64,000 nt of DNA from Dromiciops gliroides (taxonomy: Eukaryota; Chordata; Mammalia; Microbiotheria; Microbiotheriidae), in the NCBI RefSeq assembly GCF_019393635.1, contig NC_057861.1, positions 60,868,532 to 60,932,531 on the forward strand, in the 5' to 3' direction. Positions 13,352 through 24,451 of the stretch are shown piece by piece. How positions within the stretch are numbered: position 1 is the first letter of the stretch; each line of letters starts with the position of its first letter. The position numbers were made by a program, and so were the translations under genes. Below the pieces are notes generated by a model, which did no database searches, was not told the DNA's origin, and worked only from the letters and a program-made list of their open reading frames with translations.

Positions 13352-13498
13352 AGATGGATTAGAGGAGGGAGAGAACGTAGGTAGGAAGACCTGTTAGAAG
13401 ATGATTGTGATAATTCAAGTTGGTAGCACTAGAGTCCTGAGGGTAGAAATGGGAAGCAGGGAAATAGGCTAAAGAAATCGATGGGTTTTTGGAAAGTT

Positions 13499-13990
13499 TT
13501 AACTGAGTCTTTAAAAAAATATTTAGTATTTTATTTTCCCTGCAATGACATGTAAAATAATTTTTACATTAGTTTTTTTTTAACTTTGAGTTCCAAATTC
13601 TCTTCCTTCCTTCCTCCTCTCCCCCTTCACTGAGATGGCAAGCAATTCAAAATAGGTTATACATGTATTAGTCATGCAAAACATTTCCATATTAGTCATG
13701 TTGTAAAAGAAAACACAGACAAAAAAAACCTCAAGAAAAAAAAGTATGCTTCAGTCTGCATTCAGGCACCATCAGTTCTTTCTCTGGGAATGGATGGCAT
13801 TTTCCATCATAAGTCCTTTAGTGTTGTCCTGGATCATTGTATTGCTGAGAATGACTAAGTCATTCATAGCTCATCATCTTACCATATTGCCATTACTTTG
13901 TACAAAGTACATTTTACTTTGCATCAGTTCATGTAAGTCTTTCCAGGTTTTTCTGATAACATCCTGCTCATATGAAGAAATGGATTTCAT
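13499..13990 (-). mobile_element. L1 3' end
   Basis: A second minus-oriented L1 3' UTR, parallel in sequence to 11519-12130 (ATTGTATTGCTGAGAATGAC, CTTTCCAGGTTTTTCTGA). It is truncated soon after the ORF2 stop region. Confidence 0.7.
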
Positions 13991-14042
13991 GCACAGGAGT
14001 TGGGCCCTGACCAAATTTTACAAATGTATATGACTTTCCTAG

Positions 14043-14134
14043 TCTGGATGATATGAAACCTGAGTGCATCCCCCAGCCCTCCTTGGTGAACAGTGTGAGC
14101 TCGGACGGGCCCTACCAAACTGGAACAGCTTCAG
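14043..14134 (+). other. Exon-like segment of unknown origin
   Basis: A 92-bp open stretch is framed by an acceptor-like TGACTTTCCTAG and a donor-like CAG/GTATGA. In one frame it reads LDDMKPECIPQPSLVNSV followed by SSDGPYQTGTAS. Its base use is more coding-like than its surroundings, which are an L1 end on the left and a MIR on the right. No partner exons are evident and I do not recognise the protein. Confidence 0.2.
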
Positions 14135-14289
14135 GTATGAGGTCAGTGACACAGGGACCAAGCCAAGGGTGAGGAGGCCCTTTGCCAGGAGGCTGGCTGC
14201 CCACAAGGTGATGATCTGATTTAGTCACAACTCACAAAGACCACATCTTAAGGTATGGAAGGGTTGCTGTCTGCTCCAGTAAAGGGGAG

Positions 14290-14530
14290 TGTATGCACTA
14301 ATGAACCAATAATAATAATGGTAACCAACATTTATATAGCTCCTTAAGGTTTATAAGACACTTTACAAATATAATCTCATTTTTTATCCTCACCACAGCC
14401 CTGGGAGGTAGGTGTGGTTATTATTCCCATTTTATAAATGAGCGACCTGAAGTTGAGAGAGGTTGAGTGATTGCCTAAGGTTACACAGTAAGTGATTGAG
14501 ACAGGATTTGAACTCATTTTCCTGACTTCA
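14290..14530 (-). mobile_element. MIR-family fragment, block 1 copy
   Basis: Inverted MIR-like element matched position for position by 38738-38990 in the second duplication block, so it predates the duplication. Confidence 0.65.
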
Positions 14531-14937
14531 TGAAAGATGAAACAAGTTGATGATGTTGAGTGATTCTTCTTGCAGCTGTGAAAAGTGAGGCTCAGAAAAA
14601 TTTAGTGACTTGCCCAAGGTCCTGGATCCAGGATGGGACAGAGTCAAGGCTCCAACCAAGGTCTTATGACTCCAAGTCCAAAGCTTTTCCCATAAGAGGT
14701 CAATGGTTCCATTGCTTGCACAAGAGGCACTTTGTTAAGACAACCAGACTGTGTACCCAGGTCTATCACTGATTATGTAGGGGTTGAGAAATTGGTAGTT
14801 GGAAGATGGGGAGGCTAAAAGGTAGATTGATTACATTTAATTGTTCCAGCCCCAAAGTCTAGGACTTGGGAAAAGTAGAGAGTTTTATTTGTATACAGAT
14901 TTCAGCTCAGAAGAAAGAATCACGATCAGATTAATCC

Positions 14938-15111
14938 TTTTTTTTTTCTTTTCTTTTCTTTTTTTTTGGTGAGGCCATTGGGGGTAAGTGACTTGCCCAG
15001 GGTCACACAGCTAGTAAGTGTCAAGTGTCAAGTGTCTGAGGCCAGATTTGAACTCAGGTCCTCCTGAATCCAGGGCTGGTGCTCTATCCACTGCGCCATC
15101 TAGCTGCCCCC
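14938..15111 (-). mobile_element. tRNA-derived SINE
   Basis: Inverted copy with a CTTTT tail. Target words CAGATTAATC and CAGATTCATC flank it. Absent at the matching site of block 2. Confidence 0.85.
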
Positions 15112-15869
15112 AGATTCATCTTGAAGTGGGGGACTCCATCTCCTTCTCTATCACTGTAGGTCTTTGAGTAGAAGCTAGGTCATCAGTCATGGAGATGTTG
15201 TATAGGGGCATCCTGCCCAGTTCTGGTGCAGAGGATGTGATTTCTGAGGTCCCTTCTAAATGAGATCTAGAAGCAATAGGTATTGTGTAAGACAGAGAAT
15301 TGCTCAAATGAGGTTGTTCATGATATAATATTATTATTGCTGATATCGCATAATTTCTGTGGTTCACTCTCTCAACCCCAGCTCACACTAGCAGATCCAG
15401 TAACCTTGAGGAGTTGGGGGTGGAGGAGGGAGTGGTTCCTCTAGTATTGTTGCTTACAGGCCTTTATCCATTATGTTCCCTCTTCTGATCTTCAGTTGAT
15501 CAGATATCAGTGAGCCAATTGACATCAACTAGCTTTTACAAAATGACTATTTACTGAGATGGTAGGGCAAGGCTCAAGATACAAAAACAACCCAAATGAG
15601 GATACATTCCTCATTCCACACCTCAGTTTGGTCCTTTGTGAGAGTGGACTCCAACTTAAAAGTGGTTATTACACAATGTGACCTCCTACCTGGTTCACTT
15701 CTGGATGTAGGTTCCACCAGAGGACAAGGTATTCCTGTCCAGTTGTGCTTCCTTATCCCTGCCTGAGCCAAGCCGCTAGCCTGGGGATTTGCAGTCTGCT
15801 TACTTGACTCCTTACTAGGCATAGCTGCTTTGGCCATGATCAGACTCTGTTATAACCTTCAGTTGCTGG

Positions 15870-16023
15870 AATTTTTTTTTTTTTTTTTGATGAGGCAATT
15901 GGGGTCAAGTAACTTGCCCAGGGTCACACAACCAGTAATTGTTAAGTGTCTGAGGCTGGATTTGAACTCAGGTCCTCCCGAATCCAGGGCTGGTGCTTCA
16001 TCCACTGCACCACCTAGCTGCCC
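15870..16023 (-). mobile_element. tRNA-derived SINE
   Basis: Inverted copy with a poly(T) tail. Target duplication AGTTGCTGGA on both sides. Confidence 0.85.
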
Positions 16024-16189
16024 TGAGTTGCTGGACTTTTGATGGACATTTTCAGTTTTAGAAGCTCACAGGATGCAACCAGGTCCTTTCTATGTCTGAT
16101 ATTCAAGCACCTCAGATTGGGAGAGAAGAAACCAAGTTGCCACAAATTCATTTGATAAGAGGTCTAGCAATTCACCATAATTCTCGTCT

Positions 16190-16515
16190 GCTCCTGGGGA
16201 GTAGGGCAAGAAAGAATGGGATAAGCATTTATAGATCACCTACTGCATACCAGGTGTCCTCAAAAGGGGGGTGGCTGGGGAAGAGAATAAATGCTTATGT
16301 GCCTTCTATGTGGGAGGCACCATGCTAAGTACTTTACAGATATCATCTCATTTGATCCTCTCAACAACCCTAGGAGACAGGTGCTATTATTATCCCCGTT
16401 TTACAGTTGGGAAAGTGCGGGTAAACTCCCAGGGTCATACAACTAGTAAGTGTCTGAGGCAGATTTGAACTCAGATCTTCCTGACTCCAGGCCCAGAGCT
16501 CTATCGTCAACCATC
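16190..16515 (-). mobile_element. MIR-family fragment
   Basis: Inverted MIR: GCATTTATAGATCACCTACTGC, TCATCTCATTTGATCCTC, TCCCCGTTTTACAG, AGATTTGAACTCAGATC. Confidence 0.65.
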
Positions 16516-16809
16516 TGCCTCAAGAAGAGAGATTGAAATCCTTTGCTTGAACCTTTTGTATGCATACTGGGTTGAGGCTCAGTACCAGTTAAAAAGGCTC
16601 TTTGTCACCACTGAAGTAAACCCAGGAAACAAGATACCAGTGCATGTGCTGAATTGGGAAGCACTCCTCTCCCCGCCCCCATACCCCAGACATTTCTAGA
16701 AGCTAACTCATCTCCATGTGGATTGGCAGCAGGCAGAGCACTTCCACATATCCTAAAGACTGGTTCCTCATTGGCCAATACTCTCATTACATGGACAATA
16801 GAGCAATTC

Positions 16810-17360
16810 CTACTCTGTAACTTTTTCTTTCCTCTCCTTTCTACTTGGAGATTCCTTCATAGTCACAGCCTCTCTTCTACAGCTGCTATAGGTGCCCCCC
16901 AGGGCTGTTTAAGGCTCTCTTCTCCCTTTAGACTCTTTTATTTGGTGATCTCATCACTTCCCAAAGATTCAATAATCAACTCTTTGCTGATGATTCTCAG
17001 ATTTATTTATCCTGCTCTGCTGACCTCCAGACTCAAATCTCCAACTGCCCATTGGGCATCTTGAACTGGATATCCTGTAAACATCTTTAACTCAACATGT
17101 CCAAAATAAACTTACCTTTTCCCTCTAAACCTCCCTTCTTTCTAACTTCCCTATTACTGTAAAGGATAATGCCAGCCTTCCAGTCAACCAGACTATCATC
17201 CAGACCCCTCTCTTAACTCCCCCTCCTCCATATACAATTGTTGCAAAGACTTGTTGATTTGACCTTGTTAACATATCTGACATATGCCCCCATCTCTTCT
17301 CTGATACTACCACTACCCTGGTGCAGGAACTTATCACCTCACACCTGGACAAGTGCAGTA
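16810..17360 (+). mobile_element. L2 reverse-transcriptase region fragment
   Basis: Translated plus-strand pieces follow L2/CR1-type RT (GDLITSQ-like, YADDSQIYLS-like words; DNA blocks CTTTGCTGATGATTCTCAGAT and CTCAACATGTCCAAAATAAAC). Broken by several frameshifts and stops. Confidence 0.65.
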
Positions 17361-17589
17361 TCCTTTAAAACATTGATGTTTTCTGTTTCTTATATCACCA
17401 TGGTATCCCAATATATGCCTTCCTTTACTTCTTCTCCTAGGGAGTGATCTCAAAAGACAAATATGACAAATAGTAGTTTTTAAAGAGGAAAAAAGTCAAC
17501 ACAACTGATCTACACATTGAGAAAGCCTGAAAACATGTACAATGTGTGACATCTATGTGCCTCCTGCTTCCATCTAGTGGCAAGTTGGG

Positions 17590-18310
17590 AGTGTCTTCTT
17601 GTGTCTCTTTGAGTCCTACTTGATCTTTATATATTTGTTGAATTTACTTTTAATTTTTTGGTGTGTTGTTCTTTCCATTTAATATTGATTCAAATTGTTG
17701 TAGTTACTGTGTATATTGTTTTCTTGGTTCTTTTTACTTCATTTGCATCAGTTCATATAGATTTTTTCATACTCTTCTGTATTCATCATATATCATTTCT
17801 TAAAGCATAGTAGTATTCCATTCTGTTCATATACCAGAATTTGTTTCATTGATAGGCATCTACTTTGTTTCCAATCTTTACTTATCACAAAAGTGTGACT
17901 ATTAATATTTTGGAGTATATGGGGACTTTTTCTTATCAATGGCTTCCTTGGGATACAAGCCCAGTAATGGAGTCTGTGGTTCAAAGGATATGGGCATTTT
18001 AGTCACTTTACTTGCATAATTCCAAACAGCTTTCCAAAATTATTGTACCATTTCACAGCTCCACCAGCAATGTATCAGGGTGCTTATCTTCCTACCACCC
18101 CTCCAATATTGACTGTTGCCATTTTTCATGATTTTGTTAAGATTTTCAGAGTACAAAGTAAAATCTCAAGGTTGTTTTTATTTTTCCCTTATTATTAGTG
18201 ATTTATGCATTTTCCCCATGTGGTTGTGAATACTTTGCAGTTCTCCTTTTGAGAACTGTTTGTTCACATCCTTTGACCATTTATCTATTGGGAAATGGCT
18301 ACAATAATCT
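17590..18310 (-). mobile_element. Older L1 3' end
   Basis: Antisense L1 ORF2 tail with recognisable blocks such as AGTAGTATTCCATTCTG, CACAGCTCCACCAGCAATG and TGTTCACATCCTTTGACC. It is more diverged than the copies near 61 kb. Confidence 0.65.
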
Positions 18311-18314
18311 TTTG

Positions 18315-18501
18315 ATGGGTTCCCCTGCCTCAGGTCTCTTCCCATTCCAGTCCATCCTCCACTTATTTGTCAAAGTGATCTTCCTAAAGCACGAACCTGA
18401 CCACCTCTCTGTCTCTGTCTCTGTCTCTGTCTCTGTCTCTGTCTCTGTCTCTGTCTGTCTCTCTCTGTCTCTGTCTGTCTCTCTGTCTCTCTGTCTCTCT
18501 G

Positions 18502-18565
<64 letters not shown>

Positions 18566-19060
18566 CCTCCCCACTCAATAAATTCCAGTAGCTCATCTCA
18601 AGGATCAAATATAAAAGAATCTAGTATTCAAAGCCCCTCCATCCACCCACCTTTCCAATCTTCTTTCTCCTCACTTACTCTGTGATCCAGTGACACTGAC
18701 CTTCTTGGTCTTCCTTGAACAGGATACTCTCTCTTCATGCCCTGGGCATTTCTATGTCTGTCCATCTTTTATACCTGGAATATTCTTCTCCCTCTTCATA
18801 TCCTCTTCTTGGCTTCCTTCAAGTCTCAGGTAAAATTCCACCATCTCTAGGAGGTTTTTCTTGATCTCCCTTGATTCTTAGCACCTTCCCAATGTCAAAT
18901 ATCTCCAATTTATCCTATTTACAGTTGTTGTACATAGTTGTTTGCATGTTGTCTTTTCCATTAGTCTGTGACCTCCTAGAGTAGGGTTTGTCTTTTACCC
19001 TTCTTTATGTCCCCAGTGCTTATTATGGTGCCTGGCACATAAATGCTCATCCTCTAGGCG
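18315..19060 (+). mobile_element. L2 3' part split by a compound microsatellite
   Basis: L2 sequence (CCATTCCAGTCCATCCTCCAC, AAAGTGATCTTCCTAAAGC) stops at 18404, where CTGTCT/CT/CA repeats begin, and resumes at 18565 (CCACTCAATAAATTCCAGTAG) to the L2 tail near 19050. Confidence 0.7.
18404..18565. repeat. Compound CTGTCT / CT / CA microsatellite
   Basis: Three successive repeat types over about 160 bp inside an L2 copy. Confidence 0.95.
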
Positions 19061-20305
19061 TTGCTGCCCAATGTATATGGACAGGCAATTAGAGCTCAGT
19101 GCTAATGCCAGCCAGCCAGCCAGCTAGTGATTTGTATAGTCTCAGAGGATGGGGTTGTTAGGTAGGGCACTATGTGGTACGGTTGGGGCTGCTCTGAACA
19201 AGATAGGAATCGTTATAGTCAGAATGGCTAGTATTTTCTCCAGCACTGTTAGGCTTACAAATTACTGTGTGTATATGATCTAATTTGGTCCTCACAATTA
19301 CCCTGTGTGGTAGGTTCTAAGGTGATATTATCTTCATTTTATGGATGAAGAAAGCAGTTCTCACAAAGGTTAGATGACTTGCTCAGAGGCCCACATCTAG
19401 TAACTGCCAGAGGCAAGAATGGAATCTGGGTTTTCCAAACTGCCGGTCCAATAATTTTCTTACTATACTGTGTGTTCTCCTTATTAGGATCTGGGGCAAG
19501 GTTGGGCTGAGGTCTGGGCTGGGTTTTTGATTAGGCTACAATTCAGGGATATGCTGAACTGAAGGGGTGATGACTGGGTTTATGGTTACATTCCCTTGTG
19601 AGGCTGGCATGTGATTCGGTCTTATTTCTATCTGAATCGAGGTGGTCTCTGGGCTGGGCTCAGGGCTACATTGAGTTGACAGTTGAGGTGGGTCCCAAGT
19701 CTGGCAGAACCTGAGTCCCTGTGGAGGGACACACTGCTTCTCTTCTTATCCTAAAGCCCTCACTGGGCAACTCCAGACAACATTACTGAGGTGACAGGTT
19801 TGGGTGACTGCTTCTTTCCTGGAGCATGTGAAAGACAGCAACTCTATGACGGAAGAGACAAGCTCCCAGGGGAAATAAATGGAAGGATGTGATCAAGGGC
19901 ACATGCAGAAGGGCTGGCCCTGGAAAGGAGAAGGGCTTCCTCTTCAAACAAGGGATCAGATGATATAGCCAGGTGATGCAGAGGGGCTTTGAGGCACGGC
20001 ATATGGGGGAAGAGGGAGCTCAGGACAGAAGACCTCTATTTTCTCAGCAATAAGACACTAAGTCATCTGCTGAGAGGGAGGCAAAGAAGTTTGGTATAAG
20101 AGATTTGAGTAGAGAAGCCAGGGAATATGATAGAGATTCTAGGGACCCAAAGCTCTGTTGTATGTCTGGCAGTGAAGTAGGTAACACATTCATGGTGGCT
20201 TTTCCCAGGAGGATTCAGCAACATGTGGGTGTAAGCAGAGACATTGGATGGTGCCAGTAACTAGGGGCAGTGTTTGCAAAGGCCCAAGAATAAGACAAGG
20301 GAAGG

Positions 20306-20500
20306 GGGGCAGCTTGGTGGCACAATGAATAGAGCACCAGCCCTGGATTCAGGAGGACCTGAGTTCAAATCCTGCCTCAGACACTTGACACTTACTAGCT
20401 ATGTGACCCTAGGCAAGTTACTTAACCCTCATTGCCCCGAAAAACAAACAAACAAACAAATAAACAAACAAACAAACAAACAAATAAATAAATAAATAAA
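20306..20500 (+). mobile_element. tRNA-derived SINE with AAAC/AAAT tail
   Basis: Plus-strand copy. The tail expanded into AAAC and AAAT units. Target duplication ATAARACAAGGGAAG. Confidence 0.85.
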
Positions 20501-20999
20501 ACAAGGGAAGAAGGAAGCCCATCTTTAGCCAACTCATCTTGGTAAAGAGGCAGCCTTGAGTCAGGAAGAGCCGAGTTCAGGTTCTGACTATGACACACAC
20601 TGGTTCTGTGGTACTGAGTAAATTGCTTAACCTCTCAGTGCTCTTGGTAACTCTTGAGGACTTTAAATTGCTGAACTACCTTGGTAGAGAGAATTCCCTC
20701 ACTGGAATTACCTCTGGGAATGAAATAGTAGGTCTAGCCAAAAAAAGAAAAAAAAAGAAAAAAGAAGAGAAAGAAAAGAAAGAAAAAACCAAAGTCAACT
20801 GAATTATAGGGATTAGGGGAGAAAGATGAGAGCCTGCTAGTCCTAGGAGGGGGAAGTACAGCTGACTTCAGGGTTCTGTGTTGATGGAGGGTGGCATCAA
20901 TTTGTTCAGTGGTAAGATGCCAGCAAAGAAAGGGTTGTGAACAAGTATGTAGAATAAATCAGTAAATACATGGTGCCAGTTCCATATTTCAATCAGTCA

Positions 21000-21955
21000 G
21001 TAATGTAATTAAGTAACAAGCATTTATTAACTGCTTTATATTTGCCAGACATAATGTGAACTATAGATTCAGAGATAGAAATGAAATGAAATTACAAGTC
21101 TCTGCTTGTAAGGAATTTATATTCTAGCAAGGAAGAGTACACATGTAAATATATATATGTATATAAAATAGCTATGAAATAAGGTCATTTAAGAGCTGGA
21201 GGAAGTAGTAGGAGTAGGAGGTGGGGGAGGAAAGGTTTCATGTAGGAGGTGATGTTTGAGCTGACCTTTTATTTATTTATTTATTTTCTGGAGGGCAATG
21301 AGGGTTAAGTGACTTGCCCAGGGTCACACAGCTAGTAAATAACAAGTGTCTGAAGCCAGATTTGAAGTCAGGTTCTCCTGAATCCAGGGCCTTTTGCTTT
21401 ATCCACTGTGCCACTTAGATGCCCTTTGAGCTGACCTTTGATGAAAAGTAGTTATTCTGAGAGATGGAGGTGAGGAGAGAATGCATTCCATGGTGGAGGA
21501 CAGTCAGCCTTTGCAAAAGCATGGAAACATGAAACAGGATGTCATCTGCATTAGGAATAGCAGGCCAATTTGGCTGGACCATAGAGTGTATAAAGGGGAG
21601 AGGTGTATCTGGATTAGGAAAGGCTTTAAATGTTAAGCAGAGGAGTTTGTGTGTGATTGTTGAGCTGATAGGGAACCACAAGAGTTGACTGAGTAGGAGA
21701 GTGATAGGATCGGTCCTATGCTTTAGGAAGATCACTTTGGTAGATGTGTAGAGTATAATTTTGCTAGGCAAGACACTTGAGATGGGAAGGACAAGCTGAG
21801 GCTCTTTTAGTAGGCCAGGTGAGAGACAGGAAAAGCCTGAGCTAAGGTGACTATGGTGAGAATAGGGAGAAGGGGACAAAAGTGAGAGATCTTGTGGAGG
21901 TACAATTGGCTGAATGACTAGATCTAAAGGAGAGGGGATTCTTTGGTATCATCCT
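21000..21955 (-). mobile_element. L2 fragment interrupted by a SINE
   Basis: Antisense L2 with TTTAGGAAGATCACTTTGG and GAAAGGCTTTAAATGTTAAG. A SINE at 21268-21424 splits it, with target duplication TTTGAGCTGACCTTT on both sides. Confidence 0.65.
21268..21424 (-). mobile_element. tRNA-derived SINE
   Basis: Inverted copy with an ATTT tail inside L2. Target duplication TTTGAGCTGACCTTT. Confidence 0.85.
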
Positions 21956-22006
21956 AGAGCAGGAGTTCTTAATCTGGGGTCTGTGAACTTTAAAAAAAGT
22001 AGTTTG

Positions 22007-22613
22007 CTCTTATTTTGTATACAGAATACAGCAATAGTGTTAAGATGATCTGCTGGGAAGTATGTGGTTATTTTCAGCAAGGCAGTGATCCAATATAACC
22101 CTGAAGGACTTATGAAAATGGCAACCCATCTATAGAGAAAGAACTGACAGTATCTGAAAGCAGATAGAAACACATTTTTAAAAATTTTTTTCTTTTTTCC
22201 TCTTTGACAATTCCTCAATCTGAAGTGTTGGGGTTTTTTTGACTGTTTTCTCTCACAACCTAGCTAATGTGGGAATGTTTTCCATGACTACTCATGTATT
22301 ACTTCTTTTGAAATGCTTGAGTTCTAGTGGGTGGGGGGTGGGAATAGAGGAAGAAGAGAAGTTGGAACATAAAGTTTTTTTTTTTTTTTTAGTGAGGCAA
22401 TGGGGGTTAAGTGACTTGCCCAGGGTCACACAGCTAGCAAGTGTTAAGTGTCTGAGGCCGGATCCGAACTCAGGTACTCCTGAATCCAGGGCCGGTGCTT
22501 TACCACTGTGCCATCTAGCTGCCCCTGGAACATAAAGTTTTAAAAAATTGATGTTAAAATTTGTTTTTACATATATTTTGGAAAATAAAATTCTATTCAA
22601 AAAAGGAAAAAAA
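22007..22613 (+). mobile_element. L1 3' end inserted in a hAT element
   Basis: This is a plus-strand L1 3' untranslated end finishing in GGAAAATAAAATTCTATTC plus an A-rich tail. The target word GTAGTTTG occurs just before it and again just after it (22614-22621). It is 5'-truncated and carries a minus-strand SINE at 22377-22525. Confidence 0.65.
22377..22525 (-). mobile_element. tRNA-derived SINE nested in L1
   Basis: The SINE is on the minus strand with a T-rich tail at 22377. Target duplication GGAACATAAAGTTTT is found on both sides, which proves it landed after the L1. Confidence 0.8.
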
Positions 22614-22959
22614 TGTAGTTTGATAACTGCATTTCAGTATAATTGGTTTCCTTTGTAATTCTCTGATGTGTCTGCCAGGAAAGATATACGAAATATAAAT
22701 ACAGACCTAAGTAATTAGAAAAATTGCTAATATTATGATAAATACTTATAGCTCATGTTCTGCATCATGAAACACTTTTTATATATTATCTCATTGAACA
22801 TTTATATTGAACAAATATATTTGTATTTTCTTTTATTCATTTGAATACATTATTCTGGGGAGGGGTCCATAGGCTTCACTACATTGCCAAAGGGGTCTGA
22901 TGCAGAAGGTTAAGAACCCCTACCCTGAAGGGAGGTTTCTGGTGGAGTGTCTCAGGGGA

Positions 22960-24170
22960 TCTTCCCTTAGGCCTGTCCTGTTTAACATTTTTGTCAGTGA
23001 CTGGGACTCGATCATCCGCTCTTCGAATGGCACAATGCTGAGAGGCATCACTATAACATGATGGGTGACAGAGTCAGTATTTTGAAAAGATCTCCCAGGC
23101 TAGAATGATGGGCTGACTCTAATGAAATGAAATTTAACAGGGAAACTTCAGAAAGACGGGATGGGGGAAGTGTGCCTGGAACAGCAGTCATATTCAAAAA
23201 GCATCTGGGGTTTTAGTGGGCTGCAAGGTCAGGGAGTCCAGGGTGTGGTGTGGCTGCCCACAATAGGTCACTGTCTTAGGTGTTAGTAGGGGAGTGGTGT
23301 CTAGAACTGGGGAAATGATCTCCCCATTGTACTCTGCAGTAGATAGATACATACTGCACAGTTGTGTCTTGTTCTAGTCATTCATTTTCTGAAGGTCATT
23401 GGCAAATGGGATACATCCCAAGGAGGGCAACCAGAATGGTTAGAGGACTGAAGACTGGGCCATCCAAAGATTGTTTTTAAACACACAAGGGGATGTTTAA
23501 CTTGGGGTGGGAGACACAGATGGACATGATAGTTGTCTCCAAGTATTTGAAAAGAGTTTAGATTTGTTCTTAGCTCCAGAGGAGCAGAGCTCAAAACAAT
23601 GGGAGGAAATGGCAATGAGATAGACTCCTTCCTTCCTTGATGTAAGAAACAACTTCCTACTCATTAGAGCTGTCCAAAAGTGGAATGGGTGTCCTCAGGA
23701 GATCATGAGCTCTCCATCACTGGAGCTCTTCAGGTAGATGTCTAAGACGTCATAGAGGGATTTTTTTTTTTTTGAAGATTAAGAAAAATGACCCAGAGCT
23801 GCCAGTCACTGGCTTGTGGAACTCCCAGTGAAGAAATGCCCTCTACCGATGCAGATCAACAATGACTCTGCAACTTTGCAGCTTGACAGGTTCTTGTTGT
23901 TGTTGAAGCATGAGGCAATGTTACATGGTGGATTGAGAACTAGTCTTGGATTTAGGAAGATCTGAGTCAAAATCCTTCCTGTATAAGGATGTGCAAATCA
24001 TTTAATCTATAGATAACTTCCTGAGGACTTGCCTCCTGAGGCATGGGTGGATTCAGTTCCCAACCCTGAGCTCCCCCAGGCTGATGACATTGAAGATGCT
24101 TCTTGTATTCAGGGATGGCTTGGACCAGATGACCTTTGAAGTTCCATCTAACTCTGAGAGCCTGAGAAAC
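22960..24170 (+). mobile_element. L3/CR1 LINE 3' part, interrupted
   Basis: Plus-strand CR1-type signature: GGGCAACCAGAATGGTTAGAGG, GGACATGATAGTTGTCTCCAAGTATTTGAA, AAGAAACAACTTCCTA, GAGCTGTCCAAAAGTGGAATGGG. It breaks at about 23760, where a T-rich unrelated segment begins, and its tail (TTGGACCAGATGACCTTTGAAG) reappears near 24120. It ends some 300 bp from the receptor stop codon. Confidence 0.7.
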
Positions 24171-24451
24171 TGACTCCAGTAATCCCTCTTCTGAGTCCCT
24201 TGGCCACTCAAAACAGTCATCACATCTTGCTAGATCTTTCTTCTCCAGGCCAAGCATTCTTAGTCCCTGCATCTGGTCCCAGTTGTCCTTTCTTAGATGC
24301 TCTCCAACTTGCCAATGTCACTCTTAAAATGTGGTGTCCCCTCCTGTGATCCTCAAGGCATAGCTAAGACCTCGGGTAGTGGCAACAGAAGTGACCAATG
24401 TTAGAAACAGGAAGCTGCCTGCCTTGGGTTCCCCAGGTGCCTGTGGCTTCA

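Larger units (their letters stand above)
12465..13500 (-). mobile_element. L2 fragment cut by two SINEs
   Basis: Antisense L2 coding end (CTCCCTGGAGGAGGAGGC, GAGGACATTCCAGGCAAAGG) continues between and after the SINEs at 12952-13081 and 13208-13351. Part of it is matched in duplication block 2 at 38.46-38.71 kb. Confidence 0.6.
9590..19870 (+). repeat. Segmental duplication, block 1
   Basis: Many non-transposon words occur in the same order here and at 33650-41300. Examples are AAACTTTAAAACCAATCCA (9867/36361), TTATTAAGGAAGAGCTTTG, AGTTGTGGGAGAAGATGCAGC (10686/37450), CAAGAGGCACTTTGTTAA (14720/39188), GGGTTGAGAAATTGGTAGTT and GAGTCCCTGTGGAGG against GAGTCCCGGTGGAGG (19710/41091). The blocks differ by lineage-specific insertions. 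By eye they look roughly 70-80% identical where aligned, which is a guess rather than a measurement. Confidence 0.75.
21960..22922. mobile_element. hAT-Charlie-type element split by an L1 insertion
   Basis: The left terminus CAGGAGTTCTTAATCTGGGG and the right terminus GGTTAAGAACCCCTA are inverted repeats. The right half keeps the blocks AATTGGTTTCCTTTG and GGGGTCCATAGGCTTCAC familiar from mammalian hAT MITEs. An L1 3' end occupies 22007-22613, so the hAT sequence itself is only about 350 bp. Confidence 0.6.

Noticed and set aside
18198-18608. Open frames with runs of Ser-Val, Thr-His or Arg-Asp
   Set aside because: Translations of the compound CTGTCT/CA microsatellite.
20310-20400. tRNA-like A and B boxes, as in every SINE head
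   Set aside because: They belong to tRNA-derived SINEs. No copy keeps a foldable complete tRNA with anticodon arm and acceptor stem.
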